Shown here one piece after another: positions 1 to 12,100 of a DNA stretch of 64,000 nt; the first letter of the stretch is position 1, and every line of letters starts with the position of its first letter. Where the stretch lies: the NCBI GenBank assembly GCA_027487775.1, contig JAIYCY010000007.1, positions 1 through 64,000 of the forward strand. The letters are read 5' to 3'. Position numbers and translations under genes: made by a program. The notes under the pieces are model-generated. The model saw only the letters and a program-made list of their open reading frames with translations, was not told the DNA's origin and did no database searches. The stretch is from Planctomycetaceae bacterium (GTDB lineage: Bacteria > Planctomycetota > Phycisphaerae > Tepidisphaerales > Tepidisphaeraceae).

Positions 1-144
1 GATGCGGTGTACGGACGGGCTGGGAATGATCGGTTCTGGCTCGCTGATAGTGGTGCCAAAGATTCGGCTTGGGGAGGATCGGGAACCGATACGGTTCTTG
101 ACCGCGACACCGTGGATGTTCTGGCGGAGATGGAAGTGATTTAA
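1..144 (+). CDS. C-terminal end of an RTX-like calcium-binding protein (partial)
   Basis: The frame is open from base 1 and ends with TAA at 142-144, giving the last 47 residues of a protein whose start lies outside the window. It contains RAGNDRFW, DSAWGGSGTD and DTVLDRDTVD, which are degenerate GGxGxD-type nonapeptides of hemolysin-type calcium-binding repeats, and ends in EMEVI. Such repeats form calcium-stabilised parallel beta rolls in secreted proteins. The next gene on the same strand also carries RTX repeats, so the two may be tandem relatives. The function beyond calcium binding is unknown. Confidence 0.6.
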   Translation, partial: DAVYGRAGNDRFWLADSGAKDSAWGGSGTDTVLDRDTVDVLAEMEVI

Positions 145-222
145 GTTCGGATCAGGAATTGAATTTCTTTTCCAATAATCACTTCTTGAGTTGTCATGAA
201 GTACTCTTACTAGGGTGGTCTC

Positions 223-1110
223 GTGTTTGAACTTCTCGAATCGCGTCGTTTACTCACCTCGACGTTAGCTGTTCAGGCGACGGCTCCCGATCCCCGCGAA
301 GTTCAGTTAACGCGCGCCGGGACTTTGAATGTAGTTTTTTCCGCGTCGAGTGAATCCATTTCGGTGAAGCGGATTGTCTCGGTAGTTCCCTCGGATGATC
401 GATATGTCTGGGTATTTGGGTTCAATAGGTACATTCAAGGTTCGTACTCTGCAGTGGTGGGATTCCGTTCAACTCTTTACCCAAGTGGTATGTCAATTGA
501 GCAGTTCGTATCACAAATGAACGAGTCGATCCCGGGTCCGTACGTTACGATCGACGACGGGGCTGTGATGTCTGTGTTCTCGTTGCAACATGTGCAACGG
601 CTGCATCTGGACATGGGTGCGGGGAATGATTTTGTGCGGGTATTGCCGAATTTTCAGCGGTCGGTGACGCTATTGGGCGGGCGGGGGAACGACACGCTGA
701 TCGGGTCGAGCCGGGCGGACGTGCTTTCGGGTGGGGATGGGGGCGATCGGCTGGTGGGTGCAGACGGGTTAAGCGCGGTGGGTGATGTGTTCGAGGGCGG
801 GGCCGGCTCGGATACGCTGGTCGGGTCGGCAGGTCAGGATGTGATGTATGGCGGATCGGGCAACGATTGGCTTGACGGCGGGCCTGACACGAGACTGACG
901 TCGGGCGGATCGGGCAGCTCGGGGGGTTCGGGTTGGGGTGCGGTCGCGCCGCGACGCAGGTTGATCAGCATTGGTGATATTGTGCCTAGCGATCCGCGTG
1001 ACACGGGGGTTCGTGACTATCTGAACGGTGAATCCGGTTTCGACGTGGCCGTCTTTGATGGGGCGGACGAGCGGGAGAGCATCGAGGAACTCGTGGCGCG
1101 ATTGCCTTGA
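223..1110 (+). CDS. Secreted RTX-repeat protein with LEPRxLL-like N-terminus
   Basis: The protein has 295 residues from a GTG start, with a purine-rich AGGGTGG just upstream. Residues 4-12 (LLESRRLLT) fit the LEPRxLL motif found at the N-terminus of many planctomycete surface proteins, with Ser in place of Pro. There is no ordinary hydrophobic signal peptide. Residues about 30-140 show no family I recognise. Residues about 150-225 hold RTX repeats (GGRGNDTLIG, GGDGGDRLVG, GGSGNDWLDGG), followed by a Gly/Ser-rich linker. Function is inferred only as an extracellular calcium-binding protein. The frame stays open for 26 codons after the TGA stop (see findings). Confidence 0.75.
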   Translation: MFELLESRRLLTSTLAVQATAPDPREVQLTRAGTLNVVFSASSESISVKRIVSVVPSDDRYVWVFGFNRYIQGSYSAVVGFRSTLYPSGMSIEQFVSQMNESIPGPYVTIDDGAVMSVFSLQHVQRLHLDMGAGNDFVRVLPNFQRSVTLLGGRGNDTLIGSSRADVLSGGDGGDRLVGADGLSAVGDVFEGGAGSDTLVGSAGQDVMYGGSGNDWLDGGPDTRLTSGGSGSSGGSGWGAVAPRRRLISIGDIVPSDPRDTGVRDYLNGESGFDVAVFDGADERESIEELVARLP

Positions 1111-1531
1111 GAAGTTGCCGCGATTCGTACGTTGAATGATCTGGATGAGTCCGGCGGGATGCATTTTCAGGGGGTGAAGGTCGATTTTTAATGCGGGTGG
1201 CTCGGGGGGCGGGTTGTGAGAATCGGGAATTGGGTTGTGCGGAGGGAGGCGGATACTTGACGCAAAGGGGCCGGGGTTTAGACTCTTCCATGCGTCGGAG
1301 AAGGCCTAGCCGTTTCCGCGTCGTCGCTCGCGGCCAGATGTGAAAGCCTCTTGACCGAGAATGACGTGCTAGAAGTGGATCCTGAGTCAAAGATCGGACT
1401 CAAGATCGAGATGCCAGGATGGCACGGGCGTACGGAAAATGGGTCCGTGCGTCTGATAGAAACACCGTGGATAAGGCAACTGGGGAATCATCAGCCGGGA
1501 TCGGCCCGCGGGCCGTCTGAAGGAGATCGCC
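1111..1531. other. Intergenic region, 421 bp
   Basis: No gene is supported here. The first 81 bases continue the upstream frame without a stop as far as TAA at 1189-1191. The rest is G-rich and holds a possible sigma70-type promoter (listed separately) before the coiled-coil gene. Short open frames on both strands look like composition artefacts. Confidence 0.4.
1257..1284 (+). promoter_or_regulatory. Candidate sigma70 promoter
   Basis: TTGACG at 1257-1262 and TAGACT at 1279-1284 are separated by 16 bases. It faces the coiled-coil gene, about 250 bp upstream of its start. This is a sequence match only, and GC-rich genomes yield such matches by chance. Confidence 0.3.
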
Positions 1532-2395
1532 GTGAGCGTCCTGACGAAAATCTTCGTCGCGTTGCTGGTTGTGCTGTCGCTTCTGCTATCAGCCGCAACA
1601 CTGACTTTTGTAAACACCGTTGAAGCCGACCGGCTCGCCGCACGCGCGACCGAGCAGCAGCTCCGAAGCCAAGTCGCCTCCGCGGCGGCTGACAAAGCCC
1701 GGGCCGACAACCTCCTCGCCGCCGGTCGAGATGCCGCCGCGGCGCTGGAAGGCCAGATCGCCAGCCTCCGCCAGCAAGTCGGCACCCTCGAAAAGGACCT
1801 CGCCACCCGTGCTAGCGACCTCGCCAAAGCCCAACTCGAAACGACCATGGTCAACGCGGACAAAAATCGCCTGACCGCCGCCGTCGAAGCCTCTCTCGCC
1901 AGCGGCAAGGAAAAGGACGACCTCATCGCCCGGCTCCGCACAGATTTCGACGGCAAGCTGTCCGAATTCACCGACCTCAACGTCCGCTTCAACGAAGTGA
2001 CCAACAAGCTCGACATCACCGAAGCCCAGCGCCGAAACCTCGCTGAACAACTCACCGAAGCACGCTCCAGCCTCGACCGCATGGCCACCGCCCTCAAAGA
2101 CCGCGGGGTCGATCCCACACGCGTCACCGGCGGACTCGCCGCCGGAGCACCCTCGCTCAACGGCGTCGTCCGAAGCACCGTCAACATCGGCGGAGTCCCC
2201 TACGCCACCATCACACTCGGCTCCGAAGACGCTGTCCGACCGGGCATGGAATTCAACATCGTCGAAAAGAACTCCGCACGATTCCTCGGCAAGCTGACCA
2301 TCGTCGAAGTCCAGCCCAACGAAGCCATCGGCCGAATCGTCGCCCCAGACAGCACCGCCGTCATCGCAGGCGTTGTCGTTCGCACGCAACTGTGA
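1532..2395 (+). CDS. Membrane-anchored coiled-coil protein
   Basis: The protein has 287 residues from a GTG start preceded by AAGGAG at good spacing. Residues about 5-28 form one hydrophobic segment (membrane anchor or uncleaved signal). Residues about 30-185 are Ala/Glu/Lys/Arg-rich with heptad character, a long coiled coil. The last about 80 residues form a small beta-rich domain with VRPGMEFNIVE, GKLTIVEVQPNEAIGRI and AGVVVRTQL. The same order (anchor, coiled coil, beta domain) is seen in the gene starting at 62737. The role is unknown; the layout suggests an envelope protein whose C-terminal domain faces the periplasm. Confidence 0.75.
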   Translation: MSVLTKIFVALLVVLSLLLSAATLTFVNTVEADRLAARATEQQLRSQVASAAADKARADNLLAAGRDAAAALEGQIASLRQQVGTLEKDLATRASDLAKAQLETTMVNADKNRLTAAVEASLASGKEKDDLIARLRTDFDGKLSEFTDLNVRFNEVTNKLDITEAQRRNLAEQLTEARSSLDRMATALKDRGVDPTRVTGGLAAGAPSLNGVVRSTVNIGGVPYATITLGSEDAVRPGMEFNIVEKNSARFLGKLTIVEVQPNEAIGRIVAPDSTAVIAGVVVRTQL

Positions 2396-2495
2396 GCCAT
2401 GCTTCTCTGAGACATGTCTCATCCACGTTTGCACCCTCGCTTTTGCGCCAAGCAAAGTCACTGAATCCGAATCCGCTGTTCGACGGAGAATCCAC

Positions 2496-2648
2496 ATGAG
2501 CCGCCTGCCCTCAAGTCCCAACACCATCCTGGTGAAGCCGACCAACAACGTCTATACCGCCCTGGCGGCTGCCGGTCTGGTGGCCGTGATCGTCGCGCTT
2601 GTCGTCCTGTTTCTCCGAGCCGACGCACTGGGCATCAAAATCTTCTGA
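2496..2648 (+). CDS. Small single-pass membrane protein (50 aa)
   Basis: The ATG at 2496 is preceded by GGAGA six bases upstream, which favours it over longer in-frame starts with no ribosome binding site. The product begins MSRLPSSPNTILVKPTNN and has one strong transmembrane helix (YTALAAAGLVAVIVALVVLF) and a short tail ending in KIF. It follows the coiled-coil gene by 100 bp and precedes a terminator, so it is probably the last gene of that unit. No family recognised. Confidence 0.6.
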   Translation: MSRLPSSPNTILVKPTNNVYTALAAAGLVAVIVALVVLFLRADALGIKIF

Positions 2649-3141
2649 TGCAAGTTCTCGGAACGCTTCGATCCGCTCTGCGGGCATGTCTCTAGCCGAC
2701 CACCGACCTGCTTTGCTTCTGGATCCATGAACGGGCGCGATGAGCCGTGAACAAGCGCGGCCAAGGGCGCCAAGCGGGCAACGCTCAGACGACCGACAGC
2801 ACGATCGCCTGTCGCAGTAAGACAGCAAATTCCTGGTGATCAACGAAGCTCCGCCGAAGTCAAAAGACGATCGGCGGAGTTTTTCTTTCGTCTTCTTCCT
2901 TCTGTTTCCTTCTGTCGCGGCTTCCCGTTTTCTGTCGCTGTGTCCCGTGCGACCAGCGACCCGACTTGGCGTTGATCGAACTGACCCGGCAACGCCATCA
3001 CGGCGAGGTGGCCGTCGGATGCGATCGCGATCTTGGCGCGTGAGTCGCTGATGTCTGTGCGATCACGCAGGCGCGGTCACCCCGCAGAACCACAGCCGGA
3101 TCAGTTTGGACCGGGACGGACGAATGTGGACGTGTCGGGTA
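2649..3141. other. Intergenic region, 493 bp, between converging genes
   Basis: Positions 2649-2848 could be a 3' UTR or a small RNA ending at the terminator at 2849-2888, but no RNA family was recognised. Positions 2889-3141 lie downstream of the giant minus-strand gene and show no T-tract hairpin for that direction. No coding region is supported. Confidence 0.4.
2849..2888 (+). terminator. Rho-independent terminator
   Basis: A perfect 9-bp inverted repeat, CTCCGCCGA (2849-2857) and TCGGCGGAG (2871-2879), with a 13-base loop, is followed by TTTTTCTTT. The T-tract lies on the plus strand only, so it ends transcription coming from the 1532/2496 genes. Confidence 0.85.
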
Positions 3142-6100
3142 TCAGCGGCGATCGGTTGGGGACTTGGACTTGGGATTGGGATTGGGGCTGGGGCTGGTTT
3201 TGGGGTTGGATGCGAACCCGGAGAAGCCGGGGATGTAGTTGGGGAGTTTGAGAATGTCGTCGGCGAGGCTGCTGGGAGGTTGCTTGGGCTTACCCGAATC
3301 GTTGGTGGCTGGCAGGATGGAGGCGTTGTAGTTGCGGGCGAGTTCGATGAGGTCGAGGAAGTTGATCTGGCCGTCGTAGTTGAGATCGCCCTGGGCGGGT
3401 GTGGCGGGGTTTAGGCCGTAGTTGCGAGCCAGGAGAATGAGGTCGGCGAAATTGACGCGACCATCGCCGTCGATGTCGCCTTGTTGGTAGGCGAAGGAGA
3501 GGACGTAGTTGTCCCCGCCGGTCCCGTTGGCATTGCCGTCGAGCGGATTGCCGGCGGAATCGGTGATGCCGGCGGCGCTCAGGGTGAGCGTGTACTGACC
3601 GGTCGGGAGGATGCCGTTGGGGTAGCCGGGGAAGGTGATGACCGCGGTTCGGGTGGCGGGGTTGTAGCTCAGGAGCATCAGGCCTGAGGCGACGATCTGC
3701 GATGTCGTGTTGTTCAGCAGCGTGACGTCGGAAAGGTCGAGGGTCGCGCCAACATCCTCGCTGAAGGTGATGCTGATTTGCTGATCGGACGAGAACTGCG
3801 AGAACGCGCCGGCGGTCACTGTCGGCGAAATGCCGTCGGCGACGATCGCGAAGTTCCGGACGAACGCCCCGCCCTGCGAGCCGTTGCCGTCGCCGTCGAG
3901 CAGAAGGCCCGAGAGATCGTGCAGGCCGGTGCTGGTGATGTCGTTGGAGAAGACGGTGAGTTGGTAGAGCCCTCCCGGGAGTTGACCGGCCGCGACGGTG
4001 AGGGTGATGGTGTTCGAGCCGTCAACATAGCTGGGCGTGAGTGTATAGGTGATGTCATCGAGTGTGCCGAAGACCGAATCGGGACCGGCGCCCAGGAGAC
4101 GATAGTTGGCGGACGCCTGGGCGTCGATACGGTTGATCGGCTCGCTGGTGATGAGCGTGAATTGATTGAACGGCGCGGCGGTCGAGCCGGCAAAGATGCC
4201 CGCCGGGCCGGTGCCGACGATCGCGGGCGGGGCGATGTCGTTGCTCGCCCCGCGGAACTCGATCGCGCCAATGTCACGGAATCCGCCCACCGCATTGAAT
4301 GCCACCTTGTTCGCGCTCGTGAGAATCGGATTCGTGTCGTAGCCGGGGATCGTTTCAAACGCTCCGCCCGTGCCCGCGCCAATGCCGACCGTCGGCGAGG
4401 GAACGACATTCCCCGCGCCGTAGTCGAACTCGATCCGGCCGGTCGAGAAGAGCGTGACCGAGAAATTCACGTCGCTCGAATCCGATTGATCCGAAGCATT
4501 CCAACGAAGCGTGATCTGATTCGGAACCGTCTGATCAATAAAGATGTCATCGCCCGCAAGATCGGTGCGAAGATCCGTCCAAAGCGGCGCGATGCGACGT
4601 GCCGCACGAAGCTCGGCGGAGGTGTTGGTGTTGTCGACCGATCCGCTGGTCACGCCTACATCGATGTAGCCGTCAGAGTAGACGCGAATCTGATTCGTGA
4701 GTGTGTCGTAGAACGGGAAGCTGAACGGCAGCGTGAAGTTCCATGCATTGCCCGATGATCGCCAATTCTGGGCAACGCCGGTGAGTAGGAACGTGCCCGG
4801 CGCGTTGGTCGCGATCTGGTAATCAAGCGAGCCGTTGTCCGGCGTGGCGGGGTCGTTCTGCTTGGCGGCGCTTTCGAAATCACGCGTCGGCGCGAACGCG
4901 GTGCTGGCGCGATCGATCGCGGGTGAATTGAACAGCAGATAGAAATTGTCGTCGGTGCCGCCGTCGATGCCGCCGGAGGCGGGCGTGTATCCGAGAATGT
5001 TGTCGGCCCCGTCGATGTCAACAAAACGCGGGTCGGCGGCGAGTGAGTTGGCGTCCTGCGCGGTGGCGGACTGCCAGTCGGTCAGGCTGTCGCGTCGCAC
5101 CGAGGCCCAGAGTCCGACCGAAGCGTTGGGATCGTTGCTTTGATTGATGATGTTTCGATTCGAGGTGAATCCGGTCTGGGCGTTGGTTTCCACACGCAGG
5201 CCGTATCCCGTGCCGACGTAGATGATGTTGTTGCGAACTGACGAAGAGGTCGCATCGCTGAACTGAATCGCATCGCCGACGGGTTGATAGACCGTGTTGT
5301 TGACGATCTGCGCGTTCTGCGCGCCAGCCAGAATGATGCCGCGATCGGCGCTGGCATAAATCAGGTTGTTCTCGATGCGACCCGAGTATCGATGAGAGCC
5401 GGCGTAAATGCCCGTGCGAATGCCGACAGAATTGCTGTAAATGTGATTGCCCGAGATCGGCGAACTGCTGCCAAGCATGGTGATGGCGTCGTTGCTGTTG
5501 TTGTAGAGACGGTTTCCGGTGATCGCGCCCGCCGTCTCGGCGTAGATGCCATTGAAATTGCTGTGGACGATGTTGCCGGTGGCGGTCGCACTTGAAAAGA
5601 GCGTAATCCCACGATCGCCGCTCCCGGTGTGTCCGAAAACGCGATTGTTCATCACGCGCACGTTGGTCTGCGCGTCGATGCCGTAGGTGCTGTTGTTGTA
5701 AACCGTGTTGCCGATCACATCGAGCGGGGGCACGCCGCTTCCGACGCTGCCGGATACGACGATGCCGCTCGGATTGTTGTAGACCTCGTTGTTGTTGATC
5801 AAACCCGTCGCCGTCACGAACGAGATGCCACGCGTCCCGTGCGCGAAGACGACGTTGCCGGTGATCGTCGCATTCGTGCCGTTCACGACGATGCCGAAGT
5901 TCTGATTGTCATTGGCTGATCCGCCGGGGGTGCCGAAGAACGTGGAATCCAGGACACGCAGCCGATCGCTCAACGTGCCGACGATCACGCCGTTGAACTC
6001 GTTGTTAAAGACCCGAACGTTGCGGAGCGTCAGGTCGTCTGAGTCGCTTGCGTCGCCGACGAAGACGCCCGCTTCTGCGCCGGTGATGCCGAGGGCTTCG

Positions 6101-9100
6101 ACGGTGATGCTGTCGGCATTGATGAGCTCAAAGACGCTGCGTGCGGATTCGACGTTGCTGCGATCGAGCGTGGTGAGCGCCGGGCCGGCACCGACGATGG
6201 TCAGGCCGCTGTCGGGGTTGGTCAGGACGAGATTCTGCAATTCGAGATAGCTGCCAGTATCGACATACACGATGTCGCCGGCGGAGAAGTCGTAGTAGCT
6301 GAGCAGCGAGAAAAGATTTCGCATCGGCTGATCGGGTGATTTGCCGTCGTTGGTATCATTTCCGATCGCAGTGGTGAGCAGATCGCCCGCAAGTGATGAG
6401 TCGTTGACGAAATAGACGTTGCCCGGGCGTGCGATCTGGAAGTTTGCGGGCGTGGTCTGGCTGATCAAGCCGGCGGAGGCACGAAGTTGCGCGACCGACG
6501 TGGGCTGATTGGGCACGGTCCAGTCGAAGGTCGCTTCGCCCCAGCGATCGACGACAAGATTGGAAGCGACAGGTTGCCAGGTCGATCCGTTGTCGGGAGA
6601 GAATTGCAGATCGACGGGCGGCGCGGAGCCGGCGGGCGTGATGCGTGCGACTTCCAGGCCGCTCAGAAGCGCAGGGAAATTGGAGGTCTGGTGGACGAGT
6701 TCCAGCGTCAGACCGTTCTGTGCTGATGCGGTCGCGGGGAGCGTGAGCGTGACGGCGGTTCGAATCGCGCCAGCGGCGGCGCGGATGTCGTAGTTGGCCA
6801 CCGCAAGCACGCCGTTGACATAAATGTCGAAGCGACGCGCACCAACAGCCGTGGTGTTGGGCTCGGCGAAATGCAGCGTCAGCTCATAGTTGCCATTGAC
6901 GACCGGGAACCGATAGGCGAGCCGGTCGACTGAGATGGTGGTCGACTGATAACTCTGATAGAGCGAGGCGGGAACCTCGTAGCCGATGTTGCTGATGTTG
7001 ATGTCTGAAGTCGTGGTGACATCGAGCCCGCGCGAAGTGTAGTAGCGCTCATCATCCATCCAATCGCCGACCGTGAACGCGCCCATGTTCAGCCGGGCTA
7101 CGGTCTGTCGGTCGATGAGATTGCTCGCGCGGATGCGAACCTCACGCGTCGCGCCGGGAGTGAGCTTCTCACGCGGCGATGGACTGAGAATCTGAATCGT
7201 CGAGGGATCGCTCGGCGTGGCCGCGCCCGTATTGCCGAGATGGCCGATGTTGACACGACCCCCGCCTTGAACGGGTTCGGCGAGGAAGAGATCGCGCGGA
7301 TCGCCCGCGTCAACGACCGGAGAGGTGAGCGCGTGTGCGAAGTTGTCGTCGGCGGCTGCTCCTGGGGAACCGCCGAGCTGATTGTCTGCGCCGTCGGGGT
7401 CGAGGAATTCCGGGTCGATCGCCAGGCCGTTGCGATCGAATCCGAGTCGGTACGCCCATTCGCTCGCAGAACCGATCACCGTCCCCTGCCACTGTGCGAA
7501 CTGCGCAGAACCGAGAACCTGAACGAGGTTGTAATCAATCGAAAGACCACGCTGCGCGTCGGCACTGACCTCGTAGGCAAAGCCGCTCCCCGCCACGATC
7601 ACGTTGTTGCGAACGCGAAGACTTGTCGTGAACGACCCACTGATAAGCAGTCCCTTGGCGGCGGGGTTGTAGATCGTGTTGTTGACGACGTGAGCGCCGT
7701 TTGAGTTTTGAACGTCGATGCCGTGCGTGGTGGAAGCGTAGATCAGATTGTTCTCAACGCGCGAACCGTTCTGGTTGCCGCCATTGTTGCGAACGGAAAT
7801 GCCGACGTTGTTGCTGTAAAGCGTATTGAAACGGACGAAGCTGACGCCGGTTCCGCCTTGAAGCTGGATGCCGGTCTGATTGCCATAGCCGGTGTTGTTT
7901 TCGATTCGGCCGAAGGCGTTTTCGGCGCGTATGCCGATGGCGTTATTGAAGACGGTGCTTCCGAAGACGCTTGAATTGCTGAACGTGTAGATGCCCGCGC
8001 CCGAGGCGCTCGGAACGCCAGAGGCCGTGTTGCCCTCGAGAACCAGGTCGTATTCGATGTTAAAGCCGTAGGTCGATGCCGACGTGGCGGTGTTGTTGCG
8101 GATGAATCCGGTGCCGCCGCTGGTGTTGTTGGAGATGTAGTAGCCGGTGGGCGCGCCGATGGAGATGTTGTCTTCGACGAGTGCAAACTGTCCGAACAAT
8201 CGCAGATTGTTGGTCGTGCTGTTGGAGAACTCGTTCCCGCGGATGGTCGCGTTGCTGATGGTCGATGCAAAAATGCCGTAGTCGTGGCGAACGGGGTTGC
8301 CGTCGTTGCCGATGAACTGGCTGCCCGTGACCGTAAGGTTGTTGTTGGTGCTGCGCACATCGATGCCGGCAAAGTCGTTACGAACGAAGCGGGCGTCTTC
8401 AACCGTCAGACCCGTCGATCCGCTGGTGTCGTTGGCATGGATGCCCGAATACGCACCACGAATGGTCATGGCGGCGATCGTGATGTTGTCGGCGTTGATC
8501 AGTTGGAACGCGTGCGCGATGCTGGCGATGTTGGCGCGATCGACCATTGTCAGGTCCGCACCCGCGCCCTCGATCCGCACCCCGGCCTCGCGACTGGTCA
8601 GCTGGATGTTCGACAGAAGCGTGTACGTCCCGGCATCGACATAAATCACATCGCCCGGCCCGAGATCGTAGCGCGCGATCAACGCAGAAATGCTCGACAT
8701 CGGACTCGCAGGGTCACGACCCGTGTTTGCGTTGTTGCCGACAGCCGTTGTGAATAGATCGCCCGCAAGAGAGCCGTCGTTGACGTAGTACGCGTTGCCG
8801 GCGGCACTGATGAGGAACGACTCGTCCGACACGTCGCTGACCGAAGGCACCTCGACGCTCGTCGCACGCAAACGTGCCGCCGACGATGCTGGACCAGCCG
8901 TCCACGGGAACACGCCGCGACCGTAGCGATCGACGCTGAGGTTCGTGCCGACCGAAGCATAATTCTGCCCGTCGTCGATGCTCAGATCCAGATCAAATGT
9001 CGGATCGGACGAACCGAGCGGATTCACCTGCACGACTTCGATCCCACTCAGCAAAGCCTGACCGACCTGATTGATGAGTCGGAGGTTGATTCCTGCGCCG

Positions 9101-12100
9101 GATGTCGTGCTGACAGGGATGTCGAGCGCGACGGCACGGAAGCGTCCACCGGCCGCGCTGAAGATGTTGTAGTTGTCGGCGACCAGCAGGCCGTTGACCT
9201 CAACATCAAAACTGCGGCCGCTGGAGTTGGTCAGGGTCGGCTCGGCGAAATGCAGGCGCAGCGTGTAGGTGCCGTCCGGGACCGGCAGGAGCCAGTCCAT
9301 GGAGGTGTTGACCGCGGCATTGTTGAGCACATGGGTCTGATAGACGGCCTGCGGCGCGGGGTTGGTGATTTGGGTGAGGTCGATCGCGGATGTCGTCGAG
9401 CCGCTGGACCGCGTGACGGTTTGATAGCGATCAAAGAGCCAGAGATCCTGCTGCGAGCCGGACGCGTTGATGAGCGCGACGCTTCGCGTGGGCGTGAAAC
9501 CGCTCGAGCGCCAGCCGAGGTCGAAGTTGTCTCCGACGAGAAGCTTTTCCGCGCCATTCGGATCGATCACCTGAACCGTCTGGGGGGCGCTTGGGTTGGC
9601 ATTGCTCGTGTTGCCAAGATGCCCAACGTTCACGCGATCGCCGCTCGGTGCGGGCTCGGAAAGGTGGTAGGAGAACGGCGAACCGGCGTCGATGACAGGC
9701 GAACTGGAAGCGAAGCTGAAGTCGTCGTCGTCACTGTAATTGACTCCGCCGACGATGCCGAGTTGTCCGTCGAGGCCGGCGGGATTGGTGAGTTCGAGGT
9801 CGACGACGCGGCTTTCCAGATCGAGATTCAGATCGAATTGCCAGTCAACGATGGTCGAGAAATTCTGCCCCTGCCAGGTTCCGATGCTCGCGGAGGGCGT
9901 TTGGAGCTCGAAGAGGTTGTAGTCGCTGGAAAAGCCGATCTGACTCGTGCTGTCTACCACGACGGCACGACCCGTACCGACAGCAACGGCGTTGTTACGC
10001 AACGAAACGTTCGCGGAGACGGCCTGCACATCGATACCGATGGCAGTGGGCTCGTAGACGGTGTTGTTCTCAACCGAACTTCGGAACGCGTTCAGACGAA
10101 TGCCCGCAGTGGTCGAGGCATAGACAAGGTTGTTGCGTACCCGACGCGATACGCCTGTGACGCTGGATGCGAGGATACCGACGCTGTTGTTGTGAACGAT
10201 GTTTCCGATGACTTCGGTGTTGGAAGAATTGATGCCGGTACCGGTGGAATAAACGCGATTAAACTGGATGGGCCCGGTGGCGGTACCCTGGTTGGACCGG
10301 ATTCCGATGGAGCTCGAAGAGACGGTGTTGCCTTCGATGGGTAGGCTGACGAGGGTTGCTTCGATTCCTGTGGACGATCCGGAAATGGTGTTGCCGATGA
10401 CGCGCGTGCTGTTGTTGGCGCTGATGCCGGTGATGGCGCTGCTTATGACATTGTCTTCGAGGGTGTTGAGTCCGCCCGGTTCGGCGCGGATGCCTACGCC
10501 GCTGGCCACGTCGACGAGGTTGCCGCGCACGATGGTGTTGGAAGCACCGTTTCGAATCGCAATGCCGTCCTGATCGTGGTTGAGGACGACGTTGTCGGCA
10601 ATGAGGACGCCACTCGCGCCACCGACCGCGATGCCCCAGGACGAGAGACGTGTAGCGCTCGTGGAGAAGAGGCTGGCGACGAAGTTGTTGACGATGGTGG
10701 TTCGGTCGTTGGTGTTGCTTAGCCAGATGCCGTAGTCGTCATTGGCGACGATGGAGAGATTCTCGAGCGTGACGTCATCGCTGTCGGCGGTCTGGCTTGC
10801 GAAAATGGCGGTTTCAGCGCCGGTGAGCTGGAGGTTGCGGATCGTCACGCCGTCGGCGTTTTGCAAATCAAAGACGTATGAACCGGTGTTGGTGTTTTGA
10901 CGATCGAGCACCGCACGATACTGAGCGAATGAGCCGGCGTTGGAGCGTTCGCGGATCGGTGTGACCTGCAACTCGCTGGAGTAGACGGCGACCTCTTGGA
11001 TTCGACCTGCGAAGAAGTTGTTTTCGACGATCGCACCTGAAGTGACGGTGGCGTTGGCAGCGCCGATGGAAGCTCGCGGGTTGGCGGTGTTGGTGCCCCC
11101 ACCAATGGTGAGGTGTCCCGCGGGGACTGCTCCAGAGGCGGCGACTTGAACGCCGTTCACGTAGAGCCGGATCGCACTCGGGTCGGCGGAGTCGAAGGTG
11201 CCGACGACGTGGTGCCACGCGCCATTGAGAAGTGATCCGCCTTCAAACGAGAAGTTTTGTCGAGCGTTACTCGCGTTGACGAGACTGACGGTCATGCCCA
11301 GTCGGTTACCGCTTCGATAAAGCCCGGCCAGGACGATGCCGACATCGTTGGCGGGGTTGGCATCGCCGAGCGTGTTGGTGATTGCGGTCTGGGCGATGTA
11401 TCCAGTGCCGGTGAGGGTGGTGGGAGCGATCCACGCCTCGAAGCTGACGGTCGATCCTCCGACCGGAATCGGGGCGATGGTGGTGATATTCGAACCGGTG
11501 TAGGTCGTGGATTCGTTCGTCGTGCCGGCGAATGCGCCGGGTGACCCGCCCGGACCGGCGGTACGATTTTGATAGATCGGCGCATCGAGAGCGACGAGAT
11601 CGGCATAGCCTGCGCCGGCTTCGATGCGACCCGACGGACCTTCGATCGTCACGCCTGCGTCGTTGGCGGTGATGACTATGTTGCCCGTGAGATTGTAGAT
11701 GCCCGTGTCAACACGAATGACATCGCCCGGCCCGAGGTCGTAACTGGCGAGCAGGTTCTGCAGCGTCGCCTTGGGCGCATTCGGATTCGTACCGCTATTC
11801 AGATCATCACCGACCACATTCGTGAAGACGTCGCCCACCAGCGAATTGTCATTGACGTAGTAGATGGTGATCGGAAGCGTGATCTCAAAGGTGGCGTCGG
11901 AGAGGTCCGCGCCGGCGGCATCGGAACGGATGACGCGGATGCGATAGTCGCTTGCGGGCGTCACGCTGAGCGGGATCGTCCACGCGAACAGCCCGTCGTT
12001 GGCGGTGTTGTCGGCGACGAGGATGGGATTCAGTGGGTCGCTGTCGCGAACCAGCTCTACATCGACTGTTCCGAGCGCATCATGGCTGTTCCAGCGGATA

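Noticed and set aside
1589..2548. 319-codon open frame antisense to the coiled-coil gene
   Set aside because: Asp/Gly-rich complement of an Ala/Glu-rich coiled coil; no start context. The plus-strand gene has a good ribosome site and a clear architecture.
2836..3051. 71-codon plus-strand frame
   Set aside because: It runs through the terminator hairpin and its T-tract; not a gene.
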